The notes under the pieces: model-generated
Database searches by the model: none
The model's input: only the letters and a program-made list of their open reading frames with translations
Told to the model about the DNA's origin: nothing
Shown here: piece by piece, positions 16,385 to 26,285 of the stretch
How the letters are laid out: each line of letters begins with the position of its first letter
How positions within the stretch are numbered: position 1 is the first letter of the stretch
NCBI GenBank assembly: GCA_021850325.1
Contig: JAJZMF010000003.1
Location: 24,701-88,700, forward strand
Source: Actinomycetes bacterium
Lineage (GTDB): Bacteria; Actinomycetota; Acidimicrobiia; Acidimicrobiales; Palsa-688
Direction of reading: 5' to 3'
Length of the DNA stretch: 64,000 nucleotides
Position numbers and translations under genes: made by a program

Positions 16385-17653
16385 ATGGTCACACGGGACG
16401 ACGTAGCCAACCGTGCCGGCATCTCCCCTGCCGTGGTCAGCTACGTGGTCAACGGCGGCCCCCGTCGGGTCGCCCCTGGCACGCGCTCCAAGGTCCTGCG
16501 GGCCATCGAGGACCTGGGCTACCGGCCCAACGGCCTGGCCCGGGCCCTGCGGGTGCAGAAGACCTTCACCATCGGGCTCATAGTCCCCGACAACACCAAC
16601 CCCTTCTTCGCCCAACTGGCCCGGGCGGTGGAGGAGACGGCCTTCGCCCGTGGCTATGTCCTCCTATTGGGCAACTCCGGCCAGGACGACAAGCGCCAGG
16701 CGGCCTACGTACGGACCTTCCTGGAGCGCAAGGTGGACGGGTTGGTCCTCATAGCCGATTCCGACACGGGCCGGTCGCCGCTGCCCGAGGTGACGGCGTC
16801 CGAACTGAAAGGCGCCGGGGTGCCCCTGGTGCTGCTGGACCGTAGCCCGAGCGACCTGTGGGCCCCCTCGGTGACCGTCGACAACGAGGGAGGTGCCTAC
16901 ATCGCCACGCGCCACCTCATAGAGCACGGCCACCGCGAGGTGGCGTGCCTCGCCGGGCCGGACGACCTGCACACGGCACGGCGCCGGACCCGGGGCTGGC
17001 GCCGTGCCCTGCGCGAGGCGGGCATCACGCCCCGTCCGGACCTGGTCGCGAGGAGCCGGTTCCGTCGCGACGAGGGTTACCGGGCTGTGGGCAGGTTGTT
17101 GAGCGGGCGCCCCCGGCCCACGGCCCTCTTTGCCGAGAGCGACGCCCAGGCCATCGGGGTGCTGCGCTGGGCACAGGAGAACGGTGTGCGCGTGCCCGAG
17201 GACCTTGCACTGGTGTCCTTCGACGGCATCGAGGAGGCGGCCTACACGACGCCGCCCCTCACCACCGTGGCCCAGCCGATCGAGGAGCTGGGCCGGCGCA
17301 GCGTCGAGCTGCTCGTCGGCCCGGGGGCAGCCGGCACCCCGGCGCCCGGCTACCGTCCGGAGGCCCTGGCGGTCGAGCTGGTGCGCCGCCGGACCTGCGG
17401 CTGCAACGGGGGGGACGACAAGGGCCCGATGGCGGCGGGGCTGCCGGGCGCGGAGCCGGCGCGCCGGGGACGCCGGCCACGACTGGACCGCCCATCCGGC
17501 GGGTGCGATGCTGGCACATCGCCGGCCCGAGCAAGCGATGTGCCGCCCGAGGCGGGCCGCCCACGGAGCGCCCGGGACAACGAGCCTGCGGCCGGCGAGA
17601 GGCCGCCCGCTGGCCGGCCTGCAGGCAGGCCGCGAAGACCGAACGGCAATTAG
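16385..17653 (+). CDS. LacI-family transcriptional regulator
   Basis: A 422-residue repressor. The helix-turn-helix begins TRDDVANRAGISPAVVSYVV at residues 3-22, the hinge ends YRPNGLARALR, and a periplasmic-binding-protein-like effector domain runs to about residue 340 (IGLIVPDNTNPFF, DGLVLI, ALVSFDGIEE). Residues ~345-422 are an Arg/Pro/Gly-rich tail not found in ordinary LacI proteins. It heads the nucleoside cluster on the same strand, 28 bp before the binding-protein gene, and most likely controls it in response to a nucleoside, base or ribose derivative. Confidence 0.88.
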   Translation: MVTRDDVANRAGISPAVVSYVVNGGPRRVAPGTRSKVLRAIEDLGYRPNGLARALRVQKTFTIGLIVPDNTNPFFAQLARAVEETAFARGYVLLLGNSGQDDKRQAAYVRTFLERKVDGLVLIADSDTGRSPLPEVTASELKGAGVPLVLLDRSPSDLWAPSVTVDNEGGAYIATRHLIEHGHREVACLAGPDDLHTARRRTRGWRRALREAGITPRPDLVARSRFRRDEGYRAVGRLLSGRPRPTALFAESDAQAIGVLRWAQENGVRVPEDLALVSFDGIEEAAYTTPPLTTVAQPIEELGRRSVELLVGPGAAGTPAPGYRPEALAVELVRRRTCGCNGGDDKGPMAAGLPGAEPARRGRRPRLDRPSGGCDAGTSPARASDVPPEAGRPRSARDNEPAAGERPPAGRPAGRPRRPNGN

Positions 17654-17681
17654 CAACATGACCAGAAAGAGAGGGAACCTG

Positions 17682-18746
17682 ATGGCTGATCAGCCCAGGA
17701 AGAAAAGATTGGTGCGTGCCGGTGCGGCGCTGGGCGCCGTGGCCGGCATGGTAGGGGCACTGGGTGTCCCGGCGGCGTCTGCCGCCCCCCATGCCAGCTC
17801 GGCGTTCAAGGTGGCCTACATGGTGCCCGGGAACCTGGGTGACCTGGGCTTCTTCGACAGCGGCCAAAAGGGCATCACCTGGGCGCACCAGCGCCTGGGA
17901 GCCGTTGTGAAGACCGTGCAGGGCACCACCGACACCTCGCAGTGGACGCCCGACCTGAAGGCCGTGAGCGGCCAGGGCTACAACGTGGTGGTCACCGGCT
18001 CCAGCCAGGTGGCCCAGGACCTGCAGGCGGTGGCCAAGCAGTTCCCCCAGCAGCACTACATCATGTTCGATGACAACGTGCCTGCGCCCAACGTGGCCAG
18101 CATCGTCTACCTGCAGAACGACGGCGCCTTCCTGGCCGGCGTCCTCAGCGCCCTGGTCACCACCCAGTCCAAGCACTTCCCCCTGGCCAAGGGCTCCGAC
18201 ACCGTCGGCATCGTCGGCGGCATGAACATCCCCGTCATCAGGGACTTCGTCGTCGGCTTCGTCAAGGGTGCCCACGCCGTGAACCCCAAGATCAAGGTTC
18301 TCACCAGCTATGTGGGCAGCTTCACCGACCCCCAGACCGGCTACAACCAGGCGGTCGAGATGTACAACCAGGGTGCTGATGTGATCTTCGCCGCCGCCGG
18401 TGGCTCGGGCCTGGGCGTGCTCAAGGCTTCCGCCAAGGTCGGCCGGTACTCGATCGGTGTCGACTCCAACCAGAACGGGTTGTACCCGAAGAACATCCTT
18501 GCCAGTGACCTGAAGAACGTCGACGTCTCGGTCTTCGACCTGTTGAAGATGGCCAAGGCGGGCACCCTCAAGTACAACAAGCAGTACGTGTTCGGGCTGT
18601 CCAACAACGGCGTCCAGTTGCTGCTCAACAACAGCCTGGTCCCCAAGTTCATCTCGGTGGACCTGGCCCGCTACGCCTCCCAGGTGGCAAGCGGCAAGAT
18701 CGCCGTGCCGTGCGTGCAGCCCTACTGCCTCTCGGCGACCAAGTAA
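17682..18746 (+). CDS. BMP-family nucleoside-binding protein of ABC importer
   Basis: A 354-residue secreted binding protein of the Med/PnrA/BmpA family, which delivers purine nucleosides and related ligands to ABC importers. A basic N-terminus and hydrophobic core end AASAAPHA, so it has a Sec signal peptide but no lipobox Cys. The family segment GNLGDLGFFDSGQKG follows at about 47-61, and DDNVPAPNVASIVY and GIVGGMNIPVIRDF are also typical. The ATG at 17682 is chosen over one at 17658 because agaggga lies at the right distance before it. It is followed by the transporter's ATPase/permease genes. Confidence 0.88.
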   Translation: MADQPRKKRLVRAGAALGAVAGMVGALGVPAASAAPHASSAFKVAYMVPGNLGDLGFFDSGQKGITWAHQRLGAVVKTVQGTTDTSQWTPDLKAVSGQGYNVVVTGSSQVAQDLQAVAKQFPQQHYIMFDDNVPAPNVASIVYLQNDGAFLAGVLSALVTTQSKHFPLAKGSDTVGIVGGMNIPVIRDFVVGFVKGAHAVNPKIKVLTSYVGSFTDPQTGYNQAVEMYNQGADVIFAAAGGSGLGVLKASAKVGRYSIGVDSNQNGLYPKNILASDLKNVDVSVFDLLKMAKAGTLKYNKQYVFGLSNNGVQLLLNNSLVPKFISVDLARYASQVASGKIAVPCVQPYCLSATK

Positions 18747-18807
18747 CCAGCGCAAAGTCTGCGCTTCATCGTTCATGAAGGGCTGAGCTCGGGGGCCGCG
18801 CAACGAA

Positions 18808-21687
18808 ATGACTGAACGCGTCGCATCTGTGAACGGGGCCCCACCGGCCCTCAGGACCGTCGGCATAACGAAGCGGTTCGGCCCTACCGTCGCCAATGCA
18901 GGCGTGGACCTCTCCATCGACAGAGGAGAGGTCCACGCCCTGGTGGGCGAGAACGGTGCGGGCAAGACGACCCTCATGAGCATCTGTTTCGGGCTGCTGG
19001 CGCCGGACAGCGGCACCATCGAGATCGACGGCAGGCCGGTGACCATCACCAGCCCGATGGTGGCCCGGCGCTACGGCATGGGCATGGTGCACCAGCACTT
19101 CAAGCTGGTGCCCAGTCTGACGGTTGTCGACAACATCTTCCTCGGGGACGAGGTGACGGTCGGCCCCGGTGCGCTCAACAGGCGGCAGATGGCCGCCAGG
19201 GTAAAGGCTGTTTCGGAACGCTACGGCCTCGACGTACCGCTCAACGCCAAGGTGGGCGACCTGCCGGTCGGCGTGCGCCAGCGCGTCGAGATCCTGAAGG
19301 CGCTCACATTCGATGCCCGGATAATCATCCTGGACGAGCCGACGGGCGTGCTGCGGCCGCAGGAAGCGGAGCAGCTATTCGTGATCCTGCGCTCCTTCGC
19401 CGCCGAGGGCAAGGCGGTCGTCTTCATAAGCCACAAGCTCGGCGAGGTGAGGGAGGTGGCGGACCGCTTCACCGTGCTGCGCGACGGGAGGGCCGTCACC
19501 ACCGGTGACACGGCCAGCGCCTCCGAGGCGGAGATCGCACGCCTCATGGTGGGCCGCGAGGTCAGCCTGTCGCGGGTGGAGCCGCCCGAGGTGCCGACCG
19601 GTGCGCCCACGGCCCTGTCCGTCGAGGGAGTGGTAGCGCTGGGGGACCGTGGCCAACCGGCCGTGAACGGGGTCAGCCTCCAGCTGAAAGCAGGGGAGAT
19701 CTGCGGGGTCGCCGGTGTGGAGGGCAACGGCCAGACCGAGCTCATAGAGGTGCTGGCCGGCACCAGGGGGATGGCCTCGGGGCGGGTCGTGCTGGCCGGT
19801 ACGGACGTGTCCGAACTGGGCGCGGCCGAGCGGCGGTCGCGCGGGCTGTCCCACATCCCCGAGGACAGGCTGGCGGTGGGGATCGCCCCCCACCTGAGCA
19901 TCCAGGACAACGTGGCGGCAGGGTTCCTGAAGAGCGCCCTGTTCTCCCGGGGCCTGGTGAAGCGGGCGCTCGCCGCCAACTTCGCCCGGGTGCTGATCAA
20001 GGACTTCGCCGTGCGCGCCTCCGGCCCGTCGGCGGCCATAGGCCAGCTCTCGGGCGGCAACATCCAGAAGGTGATCGTGGCCCGGGAGCTGGAGGCACGT
20101 CCCAAAGTGCTCCTGGCCGCCCAGCCCACCCGTGGCCTCGACATCGGTGCCACCGAGTTCGTGCACAGCCGTTTGCGGGCCGCCCGCCACGCCGGGGCCG
20201 GGGTCCTGCTGGTCTCGGCCGACCTGGCCGAACTGCTCAGCCTGTCCGACCGTGTCGTGGTGATGTACCGGGGCCGGGTGGTGGGGGAGTTCCCACCCGA
20301 GGAGGCCCGGGTGGACGACATCGGCATGGCCATGGCCGGGGTGGGCACGGGGCCGGACGGAGCCGAGGCGGTGCAGGCCGCCGCCGACGGTGCCGGCGGA
20401 GCACCCGCCGCCGCCGTGGCCGGCCAGGACCGGGGAGGGACCTGGGAGCAGGAGCGGTGGCGGATCCCGCTCGAGGTGACAACAGGACGCGGCCAGGACG
20501 GCGGCCCTCCCGGGCCTCCGGCCGCCCCGTCCGAGAGCCTCGGCCAGCGGTTGCAGGACGCCCTGCGCCGGGCACGTTCCGGCATGGCACAGCCCACACT
20601 GGCGGTCGTCCTGGCCCTGTTGGTGGGCATGGTGATCATCGCCTCCATCGGGCAGAACCCGTTCTCTGCCTACAACTACTTCCTGCTCAGCAGCTTCAAC
20701 GGGGTCAACAACTTCGGCACCATGGTCGTCCAGCTGACACCACTGCTACTGGTGGCGGCATCGGTGATCCTCTCGTTCCGGGCCGGTATCTTCAACGTCG
20801 GAGCGGAGGGCCAGCTCTACGTCGGAGGTTTCGTGGGCGTGCTGGTGTCGACCACGCTGACCTCGTTGCCCGGGCCCCTGCTCATATTCCTCTCGATGCT
20901 GGCAGGGGCGGTGGCGGGGGCCATCTGGGCCGCTCTGCCCGCGGTGCTCCTGACTGTGTGGGACGTGAACATCGTGGTCACCACGCTGATGTTCAACTAC
21001 ATCGCGCAGTACCTGACGACCTACCTGGTGACAGGGCCGTTCCTCGACCCCCTGGCCGGCGCGGCCGAGACCAAGCTCGTCGCCCCACAGGCCCACCTGC
21101 CCACGATCCTGGGCAGTTCGGGGGCCACCATCGGGGTGCTGATCGGGTTGGCCATGCTCGCCGTGGTGGCGTTCGTGCTCAAGGCCACCCGCTGGGGACT
21201 GCAGCTGAGGCTCCTCGGCGACAGCCCACGGTTTGCCCGCTACATCGGGCTCGGGGTCAGGCGGCGGACGATCGAGGTCATGGCGGTCTCGGGCGCCATC
21301 GCCGGGATGGCCGGGGTGGTGTCCAACCTCAGCGTCAACTTCAGGTTCTTCCAGGGCTTCGACGGTTCCATTGGTTACGGCTGGCTCGGCTTGACGGTGG
21401 CGCTGCTGGGCCGGCTCAGCCCACTGGGGTCCGTGGTGGCGGGCGTGGTCTACGCCGCCCTCGAGGCCGGGGCCGGGATCATGCAGGTGCACACCCAGGT
21501 ACCGCTGTCCCTGATCGACATCATCGAGGGCGTCGTCGTCGTGTTCATGACGGCGGCCGGCCTGCTGGCGCTGTTCCAGCGCCGGCGAGGCGCCCGGGTG
21601 GGCCGCCTGGACCAGGCGGAACAGACGGTGGCAACGGAGGGTGCGGGACCGGCCGCCCTCACGACACAGATAGGCGCTGGAGGCTGA
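18808..21687 (+). CDS. Nucleoside ABC importer: two ATPase domains fused to a permease
   Basis: A 959-residue fusion. ATPase domain 1 has Walker [10 protein letters not shown] (47-55), the BMP-type signature LPVGVRQ (152-158) and Walker B IIILDEP (172-178). ATPase domain 2 has the family's degenerate P-loop GVEGNGQTE (303-311), LSGGNIQKV (414-422) and LLAAQPTRG (435-443). After a ~80-residue Ala/Gly/Pro-rich linker (about 512-595) comes a complete BPD_transp_2 permease with about nine membrane segments. In relatives (NupO/NupP, YufO/YufP) these are separate genes. The reading frame is uninterrupted, so fusion rather than frameshift is indicated. The next permease gene begins two bases after its stop. 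Confidence 0.9.
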   Translation: MTERVASVNGAPPALRTVGITKRFGPTVANAGVDLSIDRGEVHALVGENGAGKTTLMSICFGLLAPDSGTIEIDGRPVTITSPMVARRYGMGMVHQHFKLVPSLTVVDNIFLGDEVTVGPGALNRRQMAARVKAVSERYGLDVPLNAKVGDLPVGVRQRVEILKALTFDARIIILDEPTGVLRPQEAEQLFVILRSFAAEGKAVVFISHKLGEVREVADRFTVLRDGRAVTTGDTASASEAEIARLMVGREVSLSRVEPPEVPTGAPTALSVEGVVALGDRGQPAVNGVSLQLKAGEICGVAGVEGNGQTELIEVLAGTRGMASGRVVLAGTDVSELGAAERRSRGLSHIPEDRLAVGIAPHLSIQDNVAAGFLKSALFSRGLVKRALAANFARVLIKDFAVRASGPSAAIGQLSGGNIQKVIVARELEARPKVLLAAQPTRGLDIGATEFVHSRLRAARHAGAGVLLVSADLAELLSLSDRVVVMYRGRVVGEFPPEEARVDDIGMAMAGVGTGPDGAEAVQAAADGAGGAPAAAVAGQDRGGTWEQERWRIPLEVTTGRGQDGGPPGPPAAPSESLGQRLQDALRRARSGMAQPTLAVVLALLVGMVIIASIGQNPFSAYNYFLLSSFNGVNNFGTMVVQLTPLLLVAASVILSFRAGIFNVGAEGQLYVGGFVGVLVSTTLTSLPGPLLIFLSMLAGAVAGAIWAALPAVLLTVWDVNIVVTTLMFNYIAQYLTTYLVTGPFLDPLAGAAETKLVAPQAHLPTILGSSGATIGVLIGLAMLAVVAFVLKATRWGLQLRLLGDSPRFARYIGLGVRRRTIEVMAVSGAIAGMAGVVSNLSVNFRFFQGFDGSIGYGWLGLTVALLGRLSPLGSVVAGVVYAALEAGAGIMQVHTQVPLSLIDIIEGVVVVFMTAAGLLALFQRRRGARVGRLDQAEQTVATEGAGPAALTTQIGAGG

Positions 21688-21688
21688 C

Positions 21689-22639
21689 ATGAGCGCACTT
21701 GGCCAGATCTTCAACGGCTCCCTGTGGTCGTTCGTGGTGCTCGACACCAGCACGATCCTGCTGGCCGGCCTGGGGGGGGCGTTCACCCAGCAGGCGAACA
21801 TCCTGAACGTTGCCCTGGACGGGATGATGCTGATCGGTGCCTTCGCCGGGATAGCGGTCGGCGCCGCCACCCAGAGCATCGCCCTGGCCGTGCTGGCCGC
21901 CATGGGGGCGGGCCTGGTGCTCTCGCTGCTGTTCGGGTGGGCCAGCCTGTGGCTGGGGGCGGACTTCATCGTCGCCGGCGTGGGCATCGGCCTGCTCACC
22001 TCCGGGCTGTCGATCTTCCTGCTGGAGCGCCTCTACCACAACGAGGGCAGCTTCACGCCCTTCAAGTTCCCGAACCTGCCCGCCATCCACCTGGGGCCGT
22101 TCGTGCACATACCCGTGCTGGGGCCGGCGCTGGAGGGCCAGAGCATCCTGGTCGCTGTCGCCATCCTGCTCGTGCCGACCTGCCACTGGGTGCTCTACCA
22201 CACCAGCTTCGGCACGCACGTGCGGGCCGTGGGGGAGGACGAGGCGGCGGTGGTGGCGGCGGGCCTCCGGCCCAGGCGGATCAAGATGGGCGCGGTGCTC
22301 ATCTCCGGGGTGCTGTGCGGCCTGGCCGGAGCCGAGCTGGCCATGGGCACCCTGGACCAGTTCGTGAGCGGCATGACCGCAGGCCGCGGCTTCATCGCCC
22401 TGGCCGCCATCTTCGTGGGCCGGGCGACACCGGTGGGCACCTTCATCGGTTCCCTGGTGTTCGGCCTGGCCAGCGCGCTGGCCAACCAGCTCCAGCAGGT
22501 GCTCAACCTGCCGAGCAACCTCCTGTTCATGGTCCCCTACGTCGCCACCGTCGTGGTGCTGCTCGGCCGGCCCGTGCTCAGCGCCTACCGGTTGCGGCGC
22601 ACTGCCCGTCAGGTGCCAGAGGCCCTGGCCCAGACATGA
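21689..22639 (+). CDS. Nucleoside ABC importer permease (second subunit)
   Basis: A 316-residue BPD_transp_2 membrane protein with eight or nine hydrophobic segments, like NupQ/YufQ. It begins two bases after the fused ATPase-permease gene, and its stop overlaps the psuK-like start (ATGA). The conserved loop GEDEAAVVAAGLRPRRIKMG is the site expected to contact the ATPase. Together with the fused protein and the BMP binding protein it makes a complete importer. Confidence 0.88.
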   Translation: MSALGQIFNGSLWSFVVLDTSTILLAGLGGAFTQQANILNVALDGMMLIGAFAGIAVGAATQSIALAVLAAMGAGLVLSLLFGWASLWLGADFIVAGVGIGLLTSGLSIFLLERLYHNEGSFTPFKFPNLPAIHLGPFVHIPVLGPALEGQSILVAVAILLVPTCHWVLYHTSFGTHVRAVGEDEAAVVAAGLRPRRIKMGAVLISGVLCGLAGAELAMGTLDQFVSGMTAGRGFIALAAIFVGRATPVGTFIGSLVFGLASALANQLQQVLNLPSNLLFMVPYVATVVVLLGRPVLSAYRLRRTARQVPEALAQT

Positions 22640-23478
22640 GCGGCGCAGCGCGCTTGGTCTGTGCGCTGGGCGACCTCCTGTTGGACGTGGTGGTCACGGG
22701 CGACGGCCCGGTGACCACTGCCGCCGACACCTACTCCTCGATCAGTGCCGGCCCGGGAGGGCAGGCGGCCAATGTGGCCAGTTGGGTGGTGGCGCTGGGG
22801 GGCGAGGCACGCCTGGTGGCCAAGCGGGCCGAGGACCCCGTGGGCGAGATGCTGGCCAGAGGGCTCATGCAGGCCGGGGTGGACGTGGTGGGCCCGGTGG
22901 GGCCCGGGGGCAGGACCGGTGTGGTGGTCTCCCTGTCCGGCTTCGACAACGAGCGCAGCATGCTCACGGACCGCGGGGTGGCGCCCCTGCTGGACGAGCG
23001 CGAGCTGGACCGGGCCTGGTTCGGCACCGGCTGCTGGCTGCACCTGCCTCTCTACTCCCTGGTGGACGCACCCATCCGGGCCGCTGCGCTAAGGGCTAGG
23101 CGGTGGAGCACCGGGGCGAGCCTGGACCTCTCGTCGCTGACGGTCATAAATGCCCTGGGCCCACAACAGGTGAGCCGCCTGGTCGCCGAGGTGGCCCCCG
23201 ACATCGTCTTTGCCAATGAGGCCGAGTCGGCCCTGGTGCCCCTGGAGGGGGTGCCTACGGTGGTGGTCAAACTGGGGAGCCGGGGTGTGCTGGTCAACGG
23301 GGAGATCTACGGTGCCGAGACCGTGGCGGCACTGGACACGACGGGGGCCGGCGATGCTTTTGCCGCCGGCTTCCTACTGGGGGGAGCCGAGCTCGGCCTG
23401 GCGGCCGCTGCTCGCGCTGTGGCACAGAGGGGGGCCCAACCCCCGGCACGGCTGTCGGCGGTGCGCGGGGCCATCTGA
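22636..23478 (+). CDS. psuK: PfkB-family kinase, probable pseudouridine kinase
   Basis: A 280-residue ribokinase-fold enzyme. The N-terminal substrate motif GGQAANVA is at 41-48 and the C-terminal catalytic motif DTTGAGDAF at 234-242 carries base Asp240. The ATG overlaps the permease stop by four bases. The next gene encodes PsuG, so phosphorylation of pseudouridine to pseudouridine 5'-phosphate is the likely reaction. This is inferred from neighbourhood, since PfkB sequence alone cannot separate ribokinase, adenosine kinase and pseudouridine kinase. The protein is shorter than E. coli PsuK. Confidence 0.75.
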   Translation: MSGAARLVCALGDLLLDVVVTGDGPVTTAADTYSSISAGPGGQAANVASWVVALGGEARLVAKRAEDPVGEMLARGLMQAGVDVVGPVGPGGRTGVVVSLSGFDNERSMLTDRGVAPLLDERELDRAWFGTGCWLHLPLYSLVDAPIRAAALRARRWSTGASLDLSSLTVINALGPQQVSRLVAEVAPDIVFANEAESALVPLEGVPTVVVKLGSRGVLVNGEIYGAETVAALDTTGAGDAFAAGFLLGGAELGLAAAARAVAQRGAQPPARLSAVRGAI

Positions 23479-23488
23479 GGAGGTACTG

Positions 23489-24397
23489 ATGACCCTGGGT
23501 TTCATAGACATCTCGGACGAGGTCAGCCAGGCGCTGGCCGAGGGCGCCGGGGTGGTCGCGCTGGAGACCACCCTGGTGGCGCACGGCTTCCCGGGCCAGG
23601 AGGGCCTGGACGTCGCCCTGGAGTCCGAACGCCAGGTCCGCAGCACCGGGGCCGTGCCGGCCACGGTGGGCGTGGTGGACGGGCGGGCTGTGGTCGGCCT
23701 GTCCCCGGGGCAGCTCGAACAGTTCACAGGTAGGTCGACCATGGCCAAACTGGGCCCGCGCGACATCGCCAGTTGCCTGGCCTCGGGAGAGATGGGGGCG
23801 ACCACCGTCGGGGGTACCCTCGCGGTGTGCGCTGCCGTCGGCATCAGCTTCATGGGCACCGGGGGCATCGGTGGGGTGCACCGGGGCTTCGCAGAGACGC
23901 TTGACATCTCGGCCGACCTGGGCCAGATCGCCCGTACCCGGGCCATGGTGGTCTCCTCGGGGGCCAAATCGTTGCTCGACGTGGCTGCGACGGCCGAACT
24001 GCTGGAGACCCTGGGCGTCCCCGTCCTGGGCTGGAGGACGCGCAGCCTGCCTCGCTTCTACACCTCCAAGGGAGGGCCTGCGGTCTCCGCCACCGTCGAC
24101 AGTGCCGAGCAGGCTGCCCGCACGGCGCAGCTGCACTGGGAGCTCGCCGGTCCGGCCGGCCTGGTGCTCGGGCAGGCCCCGCCGCGCGACCTGGACATCG
24201 AGCCGCTGATGGAGGAGGCGGTGGCGGCGGTCACCGCATCCGGGGTGAAGGGCCAGGCGGTGACGCCCGCTGTGCTGTCCTACCTGCACGAGGCCAGCGC
24301 CGGTGAGACCGTCTCGCTGAACAAGGAGCTCATCGCGGCCAACGCCCGCTTGGCGGGCGAAGTCGCTGTCGCCTACGCCAAGTTGCACGCCGACTGA
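23489..24397 (+). CDS. psuG: Pseudouridine-5'-phosphate glycosidase
   Basis: A 302-residue enzyme that splits pseudouridine 5'-phosphate to uracil and ribose 5-phosphate. The hallmark segments are all present: VALETTLVAHGFP (catalytic Glu26), TMAKLGPRD (Lys87), FMGTGGIGGVHRG (121-133), DISADL with metal ligand Asp139, and SSGAKSLLD with the nucleophilic Lys160. The ATG is preceded by GAGGAGG, and the gene lies ten bases after psuK. Its uracil product can be recovered by the Upp enzyme at 29821-30474. Confidence 0.93.
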   Translation: MTLGFIDISDEVSQALAEGAGVVALETTLVAHGFPGQEGLDVALESERQVRSTGAVPATVGVVDGRAVVGLSPGQLEQFTGRSTMAKLGPRDIASCLASGEMGATTVGGTLAVCAAVGISFMGTGGIGGVHRGFAETLDISADLGQIARTRAMVVSSGAKSLLDVAATAELLETLGVPVLGWRTRSLPRFYTSKGGPAVSATVDSAEQAARTAQLHWELAGPAGLVLGQAPPRDLDIEPLMEEAVAAVTASGVKGQAVTPAVLSYLHEASAGETVSLNKELIAANARLAGEVAVAYAKLHAD

Positions 24398-24408
24398 CAG
24401 GAGGGACA

Positions 24409-25353
24409 ATGCCCCGCAAGATAATCCTCGACTGCGACCCCGGCCACGACGACGCTCTGGCGATCGTCCTGGCCCAGGGGTCCCCAGAGATCGACCTGGT
24501 GGGGATCACCACCGTGGCCGGCAACCAGACGCTCGACAAGACGACGCTCAACGCCCGGCGGGTGTGCACGGTGGCAGGGATAACCGACGTGCCCATCTGC
24601 GCCGGCTGCCCGGCGCCACTGGTGCGTCCACTGGTGACAGCGGCGCACATCCACGGCGAATCGGGCCTGGACGGCCCGCAGTGGGGCGAGCCCCAGGTGC
24701 CCGTCTCGGACGAGCACGCAGTCGACTTCATAATCCGGACCGTCATGGAGTCCGACGGCGACATCACGCTCGTCCCCGTGGGCCCGCTCACCAACATCGC
24801 GTTGGCGATGCGCAAAGAACCGCGGATCGTGGCCAAGGTCCGAGAGGTCGTCCTCATGGGCGGCTCGACGGCGCGGGGCAACCACACCCCGGCGGCGGAG
24901 TTCAACATCATCGTCGACCCTGAAGCGGCGGCTGCCGTGTTCAGCGCCCCCTGGCCGGTGACGATGGTCGGGCTGAACCTCACCCACCAGGCGGGGGCCG
25001 GTCCCGAAGTGGTGGAGCGGGTGAGGGCACTGGGTACCCCGCTCGCGGGCACGGTGGTGGAGCTGTTGCACTTCTTTGCCAGCACCTACAAGGCGGCCGA
25101 GGGACGGCCCCATCCCCCCGTCCACGACCCCTGCGCCGTGGCCAGGGTGGCCAGGCCCGAACTGGTCGAGGTGGTGGACGCCTTCGTCGTGGTGGAGACC
25201 AAGGGGGAATGGACGTCCGGGATGACGGTGACGGACCTGACTGGCCGGCTCGGCAAGGCCCCCAACGCCAAGGTGGCCACGGTGCTGCACCGCGAGGAGT
25301 TCTGGGACGAGATGGTCGACGCCATCGCCGCGCTGGGCCAGCCCGGCCGGTGA
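24409..25353 (+). CDS. Inosine/uridine-preferring nucleoside hydrolase (first of three)
   Basis: A 314-residue hydrolase that releases ribose from nucleosides. The calcium-binding motif DCDPGHDDA is at 8-16. The ribose-binding TPAAEFNIIVDPEAA and the C-terminal HDP motif (VHDPCAVA), which holds the general-acid His and a Ca ligand, are all present, so the active site looks complete. It starts 11 bases after psuG behind a GGAGGG ribosome site and overlaps the next hydrolase by four bases (GTGA). Confidence 0.9.
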   Translation: MPRKIILDCDPGHDDALAIVLAQGSPEIDLVGITTVAGNQTLDKTTLNARRVCTVAGITDVPICAGCPAPLVRPLVTAAHIHGESGLDGPQWGEPQVPVSDEHAVDFIIRTVMESDGDITLVPVGPLTNIALAMRKEPRIVAKVREVVLMGGSTARGNHTPAAEFNIIVDPEAAAAVFSAPWPVTMVGLNLTHQAGAGPEVVERVRALGTPLAGTVVELLHFFASTYKAAEGRPHPPVHDPCAVARVARPELVEVVDAFVVVETKGEWTSGMTVTDLTGRLGKAPNAKVATVLHREEFWDEMVDAIAALGQPGR

Positions 25354-26285
25354 CCCGTCACCTGGTCGTCGACACCGACACGGCCTCGGACGACGCGGTG
25401 GCGCTGCTCATGGCCGTGGCGAGCCCGGACGTCGTGCTGGACGCCGTCACCGTCGTCGCAGGCAACGTCACTCTCGACAAGGCGGTGAGGAACGCTCTCT
25501 TCACCCTGGACTTCTGTGGTGCCGGCCACGTTCCTGTGCACGCCGGGCTGGAGAGGCCCCTCGTCCGTCCACTGAGCACGGCGAGCGACGTGCACGGGGA
25601 GGACGGCATGGGGGACACGGGGCTGGTGCGTGCCGTGGGCCGGGCAGCCACCGAGCACGCGGTCGACGCCCTGGTGCGCCTCGCCAACGAGGCGCCGGGC
25701 GAGCGGGAGCTGGTGACGCTCGGCCCGCTGACCAACGTGGCAGCGGCCCTTCTGCGGGACAGGCAGCTGCTCACCAAGTACCGACGCACCGTCATGATGG
25801 CCGGCTCTCCCGACTGCGTCGGCAACGTGACGGCCACGGCCGAGTTCAACGTGTGGGCGGACCCCGAGGCGGCCAGCATCGTCCTGGAGGCACCGGGGGA
25901 GCGCGTGCTCGTGGGCTGGAACATAAGCCGGCTGCAGGCCGTCATGGGGCCGGCCGAACACCAGCGCCTGAGCAGCCTGGCCACCCCCCGGGCCAGGTTC
26001 GTGCAGGAAGTCAACGTCAAGGTGGCCGAGTACTGCGCCCGGGTGACGGGCCTGGACGGCTACGACCTGCCCGACCCGGTGGCCATGGCGGTCGCCCTAC
26101 GGCCGGCACTGGTGACCGAGAGCGAGAGGGTGCCTGTCCGGGTGGCGCTCGGTGAGGAGCTGAGAGGGCAGCTGGTGCTCGACCATCGCCGGGGCGCCGG
26201 CGGTCCGGGCGACGTCGAGGTGGTGTGGAGGGTGGACGAAGAGGCCTGGAAAGAGCTGCTCTTCGCAGCCTGCGCGGCAAAGTGA
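25350..26285 (+). CDS. Nucleoside hydrolase-like protein (second of three)
   Basis: A 311-residue member of the same family, with DTDTASDDA at 8-16 and TATAEFNVWADPEAA. It differs at the C-terminal motif. Where the family has HDP, this protein reads DLPDPVAM: the Ca-binding Asp is kept but the His that acts as general acid in inosine-uridine hydrolases is Pro. It may therefore prefer a different leaving group. The GTG start overlaps the previous stop, and its own stop overlaps the start of the adenosine deaminase-like gene. Confidence 0.85.
   Translation: MTRHLVVDTDTASDDAVALLMAVASPDVVLDAVTVVAGNVTLDKAVRNALFTLDFCGAGHVPVHAGLERPLVRPLSTASDVHGEDGMGDTGLVRAVGRAATEHAVDALVRLANEAPGERELVTLGPLTNVAAALLRDRQLLTKYRRTVMMAGSPDCVGNVTATAEFNVWADPEAASIVLEAPGERVLVGWNISRLQAVMGPAEHQRLSSLATPRARFVQEVNVKVAEYCARVTGLDGYDLPDPVAMAVALRPALVTESERVPVRVALGEELRGQLVLDHRRGAGGPGDVEVVWRVDEEAWKELLFAACAAK

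Noticed and set aside
17259..19049. 596-codon open frame antisense to the LacI and BMP genes
   Set aside because: It is a GC-bias shadow: the plus-strand proteins carry clear family motifs, while the antisense product is low complexity without any.
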